Shown in pieces: positions 10,563-20,988 of a stretch of DNA of 64,000 nucleotides. The notes below the pieces were generated by a model. That model worked only from the letters and a program-made list of their open reading frames with translations. It did no database searches and had not been told where the DNA came from. Source of the DNA: Trichaptum fuscoviolaceum. Lineage: Eukaryota; Basidiomycota; Agaricomycetes; Hymenochaetales; Trichaptaceae. Numbering within the stretch: the stretch's first letter is position 1; every line of letters begins with the position of its first letter. A program made the translations under genes and the position numbers. Where the stretch lies: assembly GCA_910574455.1 (NCBI GenBank), contig CAJSYZ010000011.1, forward strand, positions 3,766,941 to 3,830,940. Direction: 5' to 3'.

Positions 10563-12601
10563 ATGAGATATTTGAAATTGACTTGCATGGCACCAACTCA
10601 GACTCTTAGTAGGTTAAGTTTGTCAAGAATACGATGGCACCCGTGGCCTGTGAAACGCCATTTCAGCGGGATGAGCACTTCAGGGTTGTCTGCGACTCAG
10701 ATCGTGGTCCGCGAGTCCATTCAGAAAATTTGTAGCGAATTTCCTGATGAGTACTGGTCAGAAAAAGACAGGTTTGGTCTGAGGACTTGTTTTCATAACG
10801 TTCTTTCTGACCTTCTAGTATGCAGAAAATCGGAATATGCTGGAGATTTGCATCTGGAGTTGGCTAGGACCGGCTTCCTCGGTATCTGCATGTACGTATT
10901 GCGGTCCGTCTGTATCAGCTTTAGCCCATTATGACGATGACATCTTCAGGCCGCAACACTTAGGTGGATCGAATCTTGGTATATCGGAAGCGACGGTCAT
11001 GCTCGAGACTATCTCGGAATCAGGAGCAGGCGTTGCAGGCGCCCAGACAATCCATGCAAAGTGGATCTAATTCTACGCCTTTTGGTTTCTTCTCACAATC
11101 CTTTTACTTTTCGCAACGGTGCGAATTTGATGCACCTTGCGATACAGCGTCTACGCTACCGTTCCTTTGTTACGGTTCGCAAGTGAGGAGCAGAAGAAGA
11201 AGTACTTACCTCCGATCATCTCCGGGAAAGAGCGTACCTGCTTTGGCGTAACCGAGCCCAATACAGGCTTGGACACTCTGAAACTGCAAACAAAGGCTGT
11301 GAAAAAAGGCACGGAGTATTTTGTTACTGGACAGAAAATGTGGGCACAATGATATCTATTTCAAATTTTGGGTAGACTCGGACTGGCTAACATCCGTTAG
11401 ATGGATTACAAACGCCCAGGCTGCAAACCGGATGGTTCTCCTTGCAAGGACCACTCCTCTGGAAGAAGTCAAGAAGGCTTCGGGTGGACTTTCCCTCTTT
11501 TATTGCGACATTGGACAAGGCAAGAAAGAAGGGACTGTGATTGCTCAACCCATACACAAAATGGGTGGACGGTCCGTTGACGCAAACCAAGTCGATTTTC
11601 ATCTGTTCCCTAGTTGGACAATCCTTAACACTCTCTCCCAGGTTTTCTTTGATAATTTTAGAGTGGATGAGCGCGATCTGGGTGAGTCCTTCGTCATACT
11701 TTTGTATACTTGAGCTGAGTTAAACGGCACGTTTAAAGTCGGTTCCGAAGGAGAAGGGTTTAAAATAATCCTTCATGGAATGAAGTATGGGCCGTATTGA
11801 ATCAACACTTATGTCGACCTAACGCTTGGCTTGCGCACACAGCGCTGAACGGTGCCTATTGGCAGGAGAAGCTCTGGGCCTTGGTATGAAATACCCCTTT
11901 TTAACCTTATGCCAAAGGTATAATTTTTACTTCGCTTAGGTTATGCTGCTCTCAAGCGAGCTTCAAATTACGCCAGAGAGCGCAATGTCTTTGGTAGACC
12001 GATTGGACAGAATCAAGCAATCCAACATCCCCTTGCTCAGAGTTGGTGTGAGCTCGAAGCAGCAAAGATGCTGACTCTGCATGCTGCGAAGCGGTAAACT
12101 AAACCACTTTTTTGTATCGCGTTACTGATGAATGTGTTCTTAAGGTTTGACGAGGTCATTGGAGTTGACCAGCTAGAGCCAGCCGTGCATGCTGAAGATG
12201 ACGCAGCTCGCAAAGATTTGTTGTCAGAAGTCGGTGCTCTATGCAACTCCGCAAAGTATATGGCAGCCGAAGCGGCATTCAAGGCTTGCGAACAAGCAGG
12301 TTAGTCATATACGAAAGCAGGGAACCTCAGACTACTGAAGTCTATCAGTCATGACTCACGGTGGCATGGGCTACGCTGTAGAGTTTCACGTTGAAAGGTG
12401 CGACTTCAGCTGCTACATGATGCTCTGAGTATAGTAACGCCTTCTACAATTAGGTACCTTCGAGAGTCGTTCGTTCCTAGACTTGCACCTGTTTCTCGAG
12501 AGATGATCCTGAACTATATTGGACAGCGGATCCTCGGTTGTAAGCATGATTCCAAAGCCGTCGCCAAAAAGCTCTTAATCTCACATGAGTTTAGTGCCTA
12601 A
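10563..12601 (+). CDS. Acyl-CoA dehydrogenase family protein
   Basis: Multi-exon gene. The N-terminus is basic and hydroxylated (LSRLSLSRIRWHPWPVKRHFS), resembling a mitochondrial presequence. The core follows: SATQIVVRESI, WSEKDRKSEYAGDLHLELARTGF, PQHLGGSNLGISEATVM, IHANVYATVPLLRFASEEQKK, the FAD/substrate signature FGVTEPNTGLDTLKL, GQKIWITNAQAANRMVLLAR, HKMGGRSVDANQVFFDNFRV, GEGFKIILHGMNAERC, ERNVFGRPIGQNQAIQHPLA and THGGMGYAVEFHVERYLRES. Members use FAD to introduce an alpha,beta double bond into acyl-CoA thioesters and pass electrons to ETF. Splicing after IHA, with acceptor at about 11149, restores HANVYATVP. The GTGGGC donor after QK gives KIWITNAQ. Substrate chain length cannot be told. 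The start could be this ATG or the Met nine codons in; both keep the presequence. Confidence 0.9.
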
Positions 12602-12840
12602 GAGTTACTGACGTTGATATATATACCTACAGTCTCCGGCTTAAAATGTTGAATATTTGTGCTTTTTATGCATCCATGAGCGTTATTTATAGACATGCCT
12701 TCTCTCGGGCCATAATCCCGTGAAAGCATATGCTCAATACATCCCGTCCCACAGTGATCTTATCCTACTCTTTCTTTTACTCTCGTCTAGCGTTTCAAGC
12801 TTGCTCAAGGAAGGAGATAGAATCTTTCTTCTCAACCAAT

Positions 12841-14361
12841 ATGTCCTCAGAATTAGACGTCGCAAGAGCTCGCTCTCATTTTCCCGCACTGAAAGATGGT
12901 TACATCTACGCAGATAGCGCTGGTGGTTCTCAGTGTCTCAAGGAAGTTGCTGATAGCATCACAGACTATCTCCTGAACACGAATGTCCAGCTTGGTATGT
13001 TCTACGTCGCGATCGCAAATGCTATTGAAATTGATTTCATGATAACTACATAGGTGCTGACTATTCTGTCTCTGTCGAAAGTACTAATCGTGTCGCCGAT
13101 GGCCCGAAGCAAACCGCCATCCTTGTCAATGCGGCATCCCCAGATGAGATCGCTTTCGGTCCTAGCTCTACGATGCTCGTTGAGAATCTTGCAAGAGCCA
13201 TGGATAAGGATATTCTGGACGATGAAGAGATAATTATTACCGGAGAGCATGAATGTAGGAAATTTCAACATCTAATATTGATGCGCTGAATTACTGACCG
13301 TACTTTAAAGCCAACAGCGGGCCATGGAAGAAGCTAGCTGCACGCCGGAACCTTCAAACGAAGCTCTGGCCGCATACAATTAGTCCAGAAACCCCCAATA
13401 ACCCATATGCTGTGGAGTTAGCGCTTGACTCTCTACTTCCGCTGATTACATCAAAGACTCGACTAGTTGCTTTCTCTGCATGCTCGAATATTCTTGGAGG
13501 GCTCTTCGATATTCCAGAGATCATCATAGCTGCTCGAGAAAAGGCTAGAGAACAAGGTGCAAGGAAGATAGAGTTCTGCATCGACTGCGTAGCGTTTGCT
13601 CCTCATAGACGCATTGATGTGCAGAAGTGGGATGTCGATTACTGCTTCTTCTCATACTACAAGGTGAACGCCGTCATTTTGAATTGTACAGTTCGAAATC
13701 TTGCTAACTATCTAACCGTTGTGCAGGTCTATGGTCCTCACACTTCTGTTCTTTATGCGAGATCCTCTTCGCTGAAAACATCACTCAGTTCCCTCGCCCA
13801 TCATTTTCTGAAGGTCGACGATAAGTCGTATAAGCTGCAACCTGGCGGAGCTGGATACGAGCTTACCTACGGAACGACTGCTGTCCTAACTTATCTTCGC
13901 TCACTCTCTCCGTCTGGAGACGTCGACGACGCCTTTGAGAGAATTGCGACTCAAGAGCAAGAGCTGGTAAAACCATTGCTTGCATACCTTACGAGTCCAG
14001 AGTCGCGTGCAAGAGGTGTGCATGTCGTCGGGAGAGAAGGTTGCAACCCAAGCAGAGTTCCTACCATTAGTTTCGTCGTTACAGGAGACAAGAAGATCGC
14101 AAGTAAAAATATTGTGTCCTTCTTCGATAAGAAAGGAGGCGTAAGTGCATTTACATCGAATTCTAAACCACTGTTAATATGCTCATTTTCTTTGGACAGA
14201 TTGGAATTCGATGGGGCCACTTTTACGCTTTCACATTGGTTGACTCTCTACAGCCAAAACTCGATGTTAACGATGGCGTTGTACGGATCTCACTCGTACA
14301 CTACAATACCGTGGAGGAGGTCGACAAGATCATTCAGGGCCTGAAAGAGGTCCTCGCCTGA
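12841..14361 (+). CDS. PLP-dependent class-V aminotransferase / cysteine desulfurase-like protein
   Basis: Five exons (12841-12994, 13054-13254, 13311-13663, 13727-14140, 14200-14361) give 427 residues. Landmarks are ARSHFPALKDGYIYADSAGGSQ at the N-terminus, DEIAFGPSSTMLVENLARA, ITGEHEANSGPW, RLVAFSACSNILGGLFDI, the cofactor Asp in FCIDCVAFAPHRRIDV, and the PLP-lysine motif FFSYYKVYGPHTSVLYAR. RVPTISFVV, GGIGIRWGHFYAF and VVRISLVHYNTVEEVD complete the C-terminal domain. This is the class-V fold of the SufS/NifS/isopenicillin-epimerase group, best matching the fungal and bacterial cysteine desulfurase-like subfamily without a proven substrate. The ATG at 12841 precedes conserved sequence; an in-frame ATG at 12730 would add a hydrophobic/basic leader that might target mitochondria. 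It lies 239 bp downstream of the acyl-CoA dehydrogenase, same strand. Confidence 0.88.
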
Positions 14362-14497
14362 AGTAAGGCTTAAATTGAATGGATTTGATGATCAAGGAAC
14401 ATGTATAGTAAGTCGTAGGAATCCGATGGGATAAAAGAAAGAAAGTACACGAGTTTACATACGTTAAAAAATATTGCCATCACAAACACAATTTTCA

Positions 14498-15756
14498 TCA
14501 CTCGTAGACTCTCACACCAGCGAAATCCCAAAACGCATCAACGAATGCCGATGGATTGTTGTTCACGAAGTCTAATGAATAAATTATTCCACAAAGTCAC
14601 TGTCTGTGGAATAATCTGTACTCACCGACACAAGTGCTCGGGCAACCAGCGCCACTGTAAATAGCTGGCTGTCCTGCAAAGTCGCCACCTGATGTTCTTG
14701 TCAGATTGGCGCAGAAACACAATAAGAAACCTACTCACAGAGTGTGAGATTGATGATGATATTGTTGGGCCCAAAATGAGAAGGGAAGTCGCACTGGGCG
14801 TTTGTGAATAGTGCAACGGGAGTTCCCTTGGTATATAGTTAGTCCGAGATGCCCCCGAAGTAGTAGGTAGAGGAAGTTATACGTACCCATGTATCAGTAT
14901 TTATGCCTGCACCACCGTTAGCGACTTCCGCGGGAACACTCACGTCGTTTCGTGCCCAGAAAAATACGCGGATGAAGTCGGCAGTGCGCTCCATAGCATA
15001 CCAGCCGCCGCCAACAGAGTTCAGTGCCGGTCCATAGTTGTTTGCCTTGGTTATTTTCACTCCGCAACCTGCGTTACCGTTCACAGCAGTATCACAGTCC
15101 GTGGATACAGTAGTTCTGCGAATCGATGTTGGGACGTGAATAATACTCAGTTCGTTTCAATACCAGATTGGATCATCTTCACACATACCCAGTCATAGCC
15201 AGGCCACTCGCCGGCATCGTACACCCGGCACTTGTGTGAAGAGTACTTTGGTTTGGAACGACATCATTAACGCCTTCAACGACGTCGACTTCTCCAGAGT
15301 TTGGCCAGTCGGATTCTAGTGTCTCCCAGGCAGCAGGCCATGTTGAGCAACCTTGCGGCATGTGTCTAATGTCGAAGCTGCGCAACCTGTCAGCAAACCT
15401 CGCCAAACGTATATACAATGAAGTGAGATAAAATAGACTCACACAACGACGTGAGTAGTATACGTGTTTAGACTACGGATTCGAACGCTGTTTCGTCCTG
15501 GTCCGCTGGGGTTCAGAGTTGCTGTGGAGTCCGCCCGCATGACAAACGTGTCTCCCGATGCGAACGTTAGGTTATTTGCAAGAGCAGTGCCTTGGTCCAC
15601 ATAGTTCACTCTTCCGTTCGTCGGATCCGGGATAGCTTCGTGCTCGAACCCCGAGAGGAAGCCAGTACCGACAAAGTTATCTCTCAAGCTATACGAGGCA
15701 GCGAAAGCGCAGGCAACACGAAGCGAGAGCAGAACGAATGGGGCTAGGAGATGCAT
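14498..15756 (-). CDS. Secreted GH16 endo-1,3(4)-beta-glucanase, laminarinase type (gene B)
   Basis: Intron-rich minus-strand gene with the same architecture as gene A. It has a signal peptide (MHLLAPFVLLSLRVACAFA), SYSLRDNFVGTGFLSGFEHEA, TNGRVNYVDQGTALANN, GRNSVRIRSLNTYTTHVVV, FDIRHMPQGCSTWPAAWET, catalytic GEVDVVEGVND, CTMP, NNYGPALNSVGGGWYAMERT, FFWARNDVSVPAEV, and the end DFVNNNPSAFVDAFWDFAGVRVYE. Both catalytic glutamates are present. It should act outside the cell on beta-1,3/1,4- or mixed-linkage glucans. By the motifs read, gene B is closer to gene C than to gene A (shared FEHEAI-DPTNGRVNYVDQ and SLNTYTTHV). The ATG at 15756 is the first in frame. Confidence 0.93.
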
Positions 15757-16806
15757 CTTCAAAAGAGAAGATGTACAGGTTCGGAAACCGATCGTAGCTG
15801 ATAGCGGCTCTGCGGGGGCGGAGTGAGGTTGTTCAAAACATTGACAGCATGTTCCCGCTAATTTATACCGTCCAGCAACTAGCTAGCTTCTGTCCCAGAA
15901 AATATCAGCCTGAGTCTCAAAAACGAATCCGATGTATTCTTACAACCGCTGATGATAATTTGACATCTACTATGAGTCTCCAGCTCGTTTCCAAAGAAGC
16001 GCGAGTCCCAACAATCTGAAATCATCTCCCGTTAAGGTGCAAATTCTCTCGAAATCGTGCTGTCATATGGTCTCGGACCTAATGCAAAGCAGCCACCACG
16101 CATCTTCCATTAGTATTCAAGGAAAAGACGGAACATGGTCTGTGCAAGCGTACCTCTGTCGACGTGTCTTTCAAGACATGGACAAAAGCGCATGCTCTGC
16201 TAGCAAACTCCTTGGAGCTCGGCTAGAGGATGAGAAAAGATGGTTTATTTTGAGGCAAGCTTGCAACTTGCACATTAGGGAAAGGAGTCCAGTGACCATC
16301 GACGCAAGGTTGTGATCTCACGCAAACATACATACTCGTGGTTGTCGTAGTCTACTCATGATCGTAAAGAAGAGACACCAAGGCGGAGCATGTCAAAGGA
16401 GAATCACCGGGGAAATTTACTGACGCTTCGTGTTCATGGGTGGGTATCACATCTCTTTAGCTATTTTGTCTTTGATTCGTCAAATCGGAAAGCCAACATT
16501 CCCCTTCCCGAAGCATGTGATTGTTTTGGTTGTTTTGATAGGCGTCTTTAGATATGATTGAGGCGAGATCTGCTTGAAGCGGCGAACGACGAAACAAGCG
16601 TCGAGCTGACTGATGCACCCGTCGCAATGTTGTATGTATAGTGCAGAGAGATATATTGCATTCATGCCATTATTCATTAAATTCTATTGGAGATACGTAT
16701 AAGTAAACATAGACAATAAAATAGCGAGAAGGACTCCACAGCGTGCAAAGCATCGACGATCCTCATAGATTCCAAAAGCGCGAGAGGGACAAGGAACGAA
16801 GGCCAA
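15757..16806. other. Intergenic stretch with GH16 B promoter
   Basis: No supportable gene. The left end contains the promoter of GH16 gene B, with a TATA box at 15861-15867. The right end is the 3' flank of the convergently placed glycosyltransferase gene. A short frame at 16037-16315 has no recognisable product. Confidence 0.45.
15861..15867 (-). promoter_or_regulatory. TATA box of GH16 gene B
   Basis: TATAAAT on the minus strand, about 105 bp upstream of the start codon. Confidence 0.55.
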
Positions 16807-18122
16807 TCAAAATGGCACCGAAGCAGGAGGTGGGAACCACATCTCTCCGAACGGCCGTTTGAGTAACCATTCCATTGCCAATAACCGTGACACACGGCAT
16901 GATTCACGTCTTCTTGTCCACCATTCCGAATGCCAAACATCCCACTCCCATGTTGAGTCCCATATCTTGCGCATCGCAGCCTGCTCGTGTTCACTGGCTA
17001 AGAAGAATTGATAGTAGTACCACTGATCGCCACAGTCGCCAAGGATGCGGACAGAGTCGTCAGAGGATGTTGTCTCTGGTTTAAAGAGCGCCACAGGTGC
17101 CTCGGGGTCGCCGTGCCAGACCGTCAAAAATCGCTCGGGATGGAGAAGGAAGAGACTGTTGATGAGAGTCTGATCCTTACCAACGAATATCTTTTGTTTG
17201 AGGTAGTAGTCATGGTAGGCGTAAAAGTACTTTTCATACCACAGGACGGCCTTCTGTTGCCCACCGAAGAACGAGCCTGAACCAACGGTCAATATCAAAG
17301 AACGCCATAAATCATGACAAGCGCACCTTCACTGAAGTCATTATCTATAGGACCAAGATTCTCCTTCCATAAAAGCATGCTAACTTCCGGTAGATGCTGT
17401 ATAGGAAAGAAAATCAACTCATCCGCCTTCATCCCACTCTCCCGGCGGCCCTCCTCCCATAGCTCTTCCACCCGTTCATAACCAGGCCAATTACTGTATG
17501 CATGTTTCTCCCGGAAGCTTCCTGCATCAGACCAGAAAGCGTACTTGTACACTTTCTCCACTTTGTTCTGTGTGCGCACAGCTTCGGCGAGTAGGTACGG
17601 TTTGGAATTCCAAATGGCGTACAATTCGTGCGAATGATGATCCTTCTCCCTATCCCACTCGTGCATCTTCTTGTAATCCTCCTCCCGACCCTTTAAAGGC
17701 TCGACATCAAAGACCGACTCAAACGAGGTATCGATCGTGATAGGTAATAATCCTCGTATCTCCCGGATAGTCGGCTCGAGGTCAGGAGTCGTGTAGAAGT
17801 AAATATCGGTCGTTACGGAGCCAAGAAAACGCGACAGCCAGTTAGAGTATTGGCGCATAGAGTGTTTGGACTTTGATAATGGAAAGAAGGCGGAAACTAG
17901 AAGGATGTCGTTTACTTGCGTAGCGTTTGAATCAGGGGATACCGTGGTCGGTGTTGACGGTCGAATTCCAGGATCTAACGGTACAATCTTGTTTGCTGCC
18001 CATGCGTTGATCTGGCCAAAGTTCGCGTACAATAACAGAGCCAGCGGTATGAGAAGAACGAGGAGCGACAAGGGATATCTTCTTGGAAATCTCAAGATTG
18101 CAGGTGTGCATGGTAGCTTCAT
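16807..18122 (-). CDS. Type II membrane glycosyltransferase-like protein (HtrL/YibB-like)
   Basis: Two exons (18122-17327, 17276-16807) encode 421 residues. A short basic cytosolic tail (FPRRYPLS) is followed by one membrane anchor (LLVLLIPLALLLYANFG), then a lumenal domain: type II topology usual for Golgi glycosyltransferases. Conserved-looking blocks are LLVSAFFPLSKSKHSMRQYSNWL, TDIYFYTTPDL, YAIWNSKPYLLAEAV, YKYAFWSDAGSFRE (the acidic WSDAG resembles a metal/nucleotide-sugar site), GSFFGGQQKAVLWYEKYF, YLKQKIFVGKDQTLINSLFLLHPERF and WYYYQFFL. These resemble the HtrL/YibB-like family seen across basidiomycetes. Donor and acceptor are unknown. The 50-bp intron joins DNDFSE to GSFFGG in phase. 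The family call is from motif memory and should be tested with a profile. Confidence 0.75.
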
Positions 18123-18627
18123 AGTGGTTTGCTGCGCGACGACTATCTAACCGCACCCAGCTGCAACCAAGTTAAGATTAACATGAATGTCAATTGGTGT
18201 TTTACGACAGAACGTACCAGTGACTTTAACAGTGCACTCGATGGAATGAAAGTCAAGATGGTCGAAGATGGGAGTCTCGAAGAAAGCATGAGAGTATGTT
18301 TGAAATCGGAAGCGTATGTTAGCGCAGCGCCGTTGCGCAGCCACCCACCGGCGCCAAATCGATGGGAAAATTAGAACCAGTGACGCGGTTTTCTCATACT
18401 CGAAAGCTTTTTTCATTGATTCCGTGCTTCCATCCTTAATATTTTCATCGTTATTGGGCAACAGCTAATCCAGCCTCCTCTACTTAAACGTTGTTATACT
18501 TGGATCAGTGAGTAAGCTGCACTTTAAACTTACTACTCATACTAATGTATGAGAAAAAAAAGGGTGATGCCGTGACTGGCATTCAAGTTCTTCTAAAGAA
18601 GAAGGCCGAATCGTTTTCTTCTCCACA
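18123..18627. other. Divergent promoter region
   Basis: 505 bp between the divergently transcribed glycosyltransferase and F-box gene 1. No gene seen. It must contain both promoters. Confidence 0.5.
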
Positions 18628-20544
18628 ATGCCTTGCATTGGGAGGCAAACGACTAGTATTGAATGCCTTCCCGTCGAAATTCTTCATGAAATAGTTCAAT
18701 ACCTCGCGGTTCCTCCCCAATTACCCCATTGCGTACGATCGACCTTTGGACCTATGGATTACAGAACAAGACACCGGTCAATCTACGTCGATCCCTTCTC
18801 TTTCTGGAATGCACCATTCCCTACTGGCCTACTTGCTTTATCAAGAGCAAATAAACGTCTTCGCGAAATCTGCGTACCGTTCTTATATTCGGAGCAAGTT
18901 AGGTCTTTCCCGGACGAGGCATTCGATGACGGCCGTAGTTTCCAATTTGCACCTCATGCAAGGTACTCATATAAATATCCTCTCTGTCTGATGATCCATT
19001 GAACACACCATCAGACTGCTCTTGGTTGTCCATCACCCTCTAAGCGACAATTACTCGTTCTTTGGTCGCAATGTAGCTGAACAGGTGCAAGATGAAAAGG
19101 TCGCCGAGAGCCAAGCGATGAACGTCTCTCTGGGCCTTCGCTCTTACAGTTCTCTGACCTCACTACATATAAGCAATGTTGCATTGACAGAAAAGGTCAT
19201 CGTCTCCATATCTCAGCTGAAGAACTTGAAAGCTCTCGTTGTCTCCTACTGTCTAAAATCAAATCGACTCCTGAATCGCGCTCCCCGCGTCTTACAGATG
19301 ACGACGAATTTTCATGAAATGCCACCACTTGAATCGCTTCGCCTGGACGGTCCCCCAGCCAGCCTCTTCGCACTTGCGTCATCTCAATGCCTTTCCTTGC
19401 AAGAACTTTTCATAAGGAGAGAGGATGAAAAGAGTACACGAAGGTTGTGCTCGATGCTTGAGAAGACTGATTTTCCGAACCTTCGAACTCTCACCCTGAC
19501 TGGTGCTTCTGTCCCCGCGGCAATCGTCAGGCGATTCGTATCTCGGCACCGGAAGACATTAAGGGTGTTGAATGTCGACCATTGGTACGACCGGTCCTTT
19601 GCGAATTTGGAATGGATGGTGCGCACTCTGAAGATCCTTTCGGGAGAGGACGAGAGCTCTGGAGACGACGCTGAGGACGACGGGTTCGAAGAGACTCCAG
19701 GACATCCGGACTGGGGAGGGTACATAACTGCAGGTTTCGGATGCGTTTTCCGTGACCGAGGGGAGAAAAGGGAGCTCGTGGAATTTGGGCTATGCATACC
19801 GAACCACGAAACCGGGGATCCGGACGACAGCATGGACATCAATCTTGACTTTCGAATATCGCAGTTACAGCAGATGTTCAAAGGCGACTTATTCCTGACC
19901 GTCGAACAACTTTCAATCATTATTCCATGTGAGGGCCTGCGGATAACAGTGTCAAGGAGTTTTGTGAGTTTGAATGATACGGCACGTGCAGTGTGTTTGG
20001 ATAAACATCTCACTTACCTTCGTATTCTCAGAAGAATCTAACCCTGATGGTCGCAGAATTACCACGTCTTCGTACGTTCAGCTTCGACGCCGATTTGAAC
20101 GGTCTTCCTTGGGCAAATGGAAGACGGATGGAAGTGCCCGACGATGGGATGTTTGACTACTTAGAATTGACGGAGATCAAAGCGTTCGCAGATACCGAAG
20201 AACTGGTAGAACGTTGGAAGGCTTGGGAAGAAACGTACTTCTTCATAGTACAGAACTATATGATCGCTTTCATGAAGAAATGCAGCGCGCTGAATACTAT
20301 CGAATGGCACCTATGTGGCTGTTCACCGCGCAGGCGAACTGCCCAACCCGTATGGATATGGAGGAGAATTAAGAAGAAGGCTAGACGTGACGTGTTAGTT
20401 TCTTCAGAGAATCCGAGCAGTGTAAAAGAAGGAACATTTGTGCTGGGAGATCTCTTCATTCCGAGAACGCCTTTCGAATCACGAAGGCTCTTCCTGTCAC
20501 CTTTCGTCGGAAGAGCCGCTGATCTGGAATGTCGCCTTTTCTAA
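18628..20544 (+). CDS. F-box protein with leucine-rich C-terminal region (F-box gene 1)
   Basis: Three exons: first from the ATG at 18628 to about 18961, second to about 19963, third to the stop at 20544. The N-terminus IECLPVEILHEIVQYLAVP is an F-box (LP..L..I...L). The rest has degenerate leucine-rich repeats (SLTSLHISNVALTE, NLKALVVSYC, SLQELFI, LRTLTLTGASV, LRVLNVD). An acidic insert (GEDESSGDDAEDD) precedes a conserved WGGYITAGFGCVFRD...LVEFGL block. F-box proteins recruit substrates to SCF ubiquitin ligases through Skp1. Three related genes occur at 45226, 49147 and 61529, sharing the WGGYI/FGCV, LVEFGLDL, QMF and FVGRXADXE motifs. This copy is the most diverged. The downstream neighbour on the same strand begins about 440 bp away. 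Confidence 0.8.
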
Positions 20545-20616
20545 TACTTGATTATTACATAGTTTCTATCTTTCAATTACAAACAAATATTGACCCTGCC
20601 AGAATTTATCCCTCGG

Positions 20617-20622
20617 ACGCGT
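20617..20622. promoter_or_regulatory. MCB-like element ACGCGT upstream of SLD3
   Basis: ACGCGT is the MluI cell-cycle box bound by MBF-type factors that drive G1/S genes in fungi. It lies about 370 bp upstream of the SLD3-like ATG at 20989. The functional role is inferred. Confidence 0.45.
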
Positions 20623-20671
20623 CGTTCGTCCACAAACTGTGGTTGTGACCACAGTCACATGATGATGAGTG

Positions 20672-20677
20672 CACGTG
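20672..20677. promoter_or_regulatory. E-box CACGTG upstream of SLD3
   Basis: Perfect palindromic CACGTG within GTGCACGTGACATGTGAC, a run of overlapping half-sites. It could bind bHLH factors. There is no direct evidence of use. Confidence 0.3.
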
Positions 20678-20988
20678 ACATGTGACAGAGCGCGGATAAG
20701 TGACATGAACTGGCCTTCCAATTCGTGCCTCTTCGTTTGCAATACACAACCTCCACCCTACCAGCCTAGGCACCTTCAACGACCACATTCTACAACCTTG
20801 TCATCTTCTTGTACCTCTCGATCTTCAGCCCTAAATAGCGCATAAAGCTACTCGAAATAGTCAAATAAGCCATTCCTGGCCACAGAGCCACCCCAACTTG
20901 AAGCGTTGGACCTGTAGACCGTACGCAACCTGAAGAGGGCATAACAACGCCGTGTTCTACTTCTAATATCGATGAACCTTTGGAGGAA

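Larger units (their letters stand above)
20545..20988. other. Promoter region of the SLD3-like gene
   Basis: 444 bp with no gene of its own, although the SLD3-like frame remains open back to about 20902, so the true start may lie in this interval. It contains ACGCGT (20617-20622) and CACGTG (20672-20677). Confidence 0.5.
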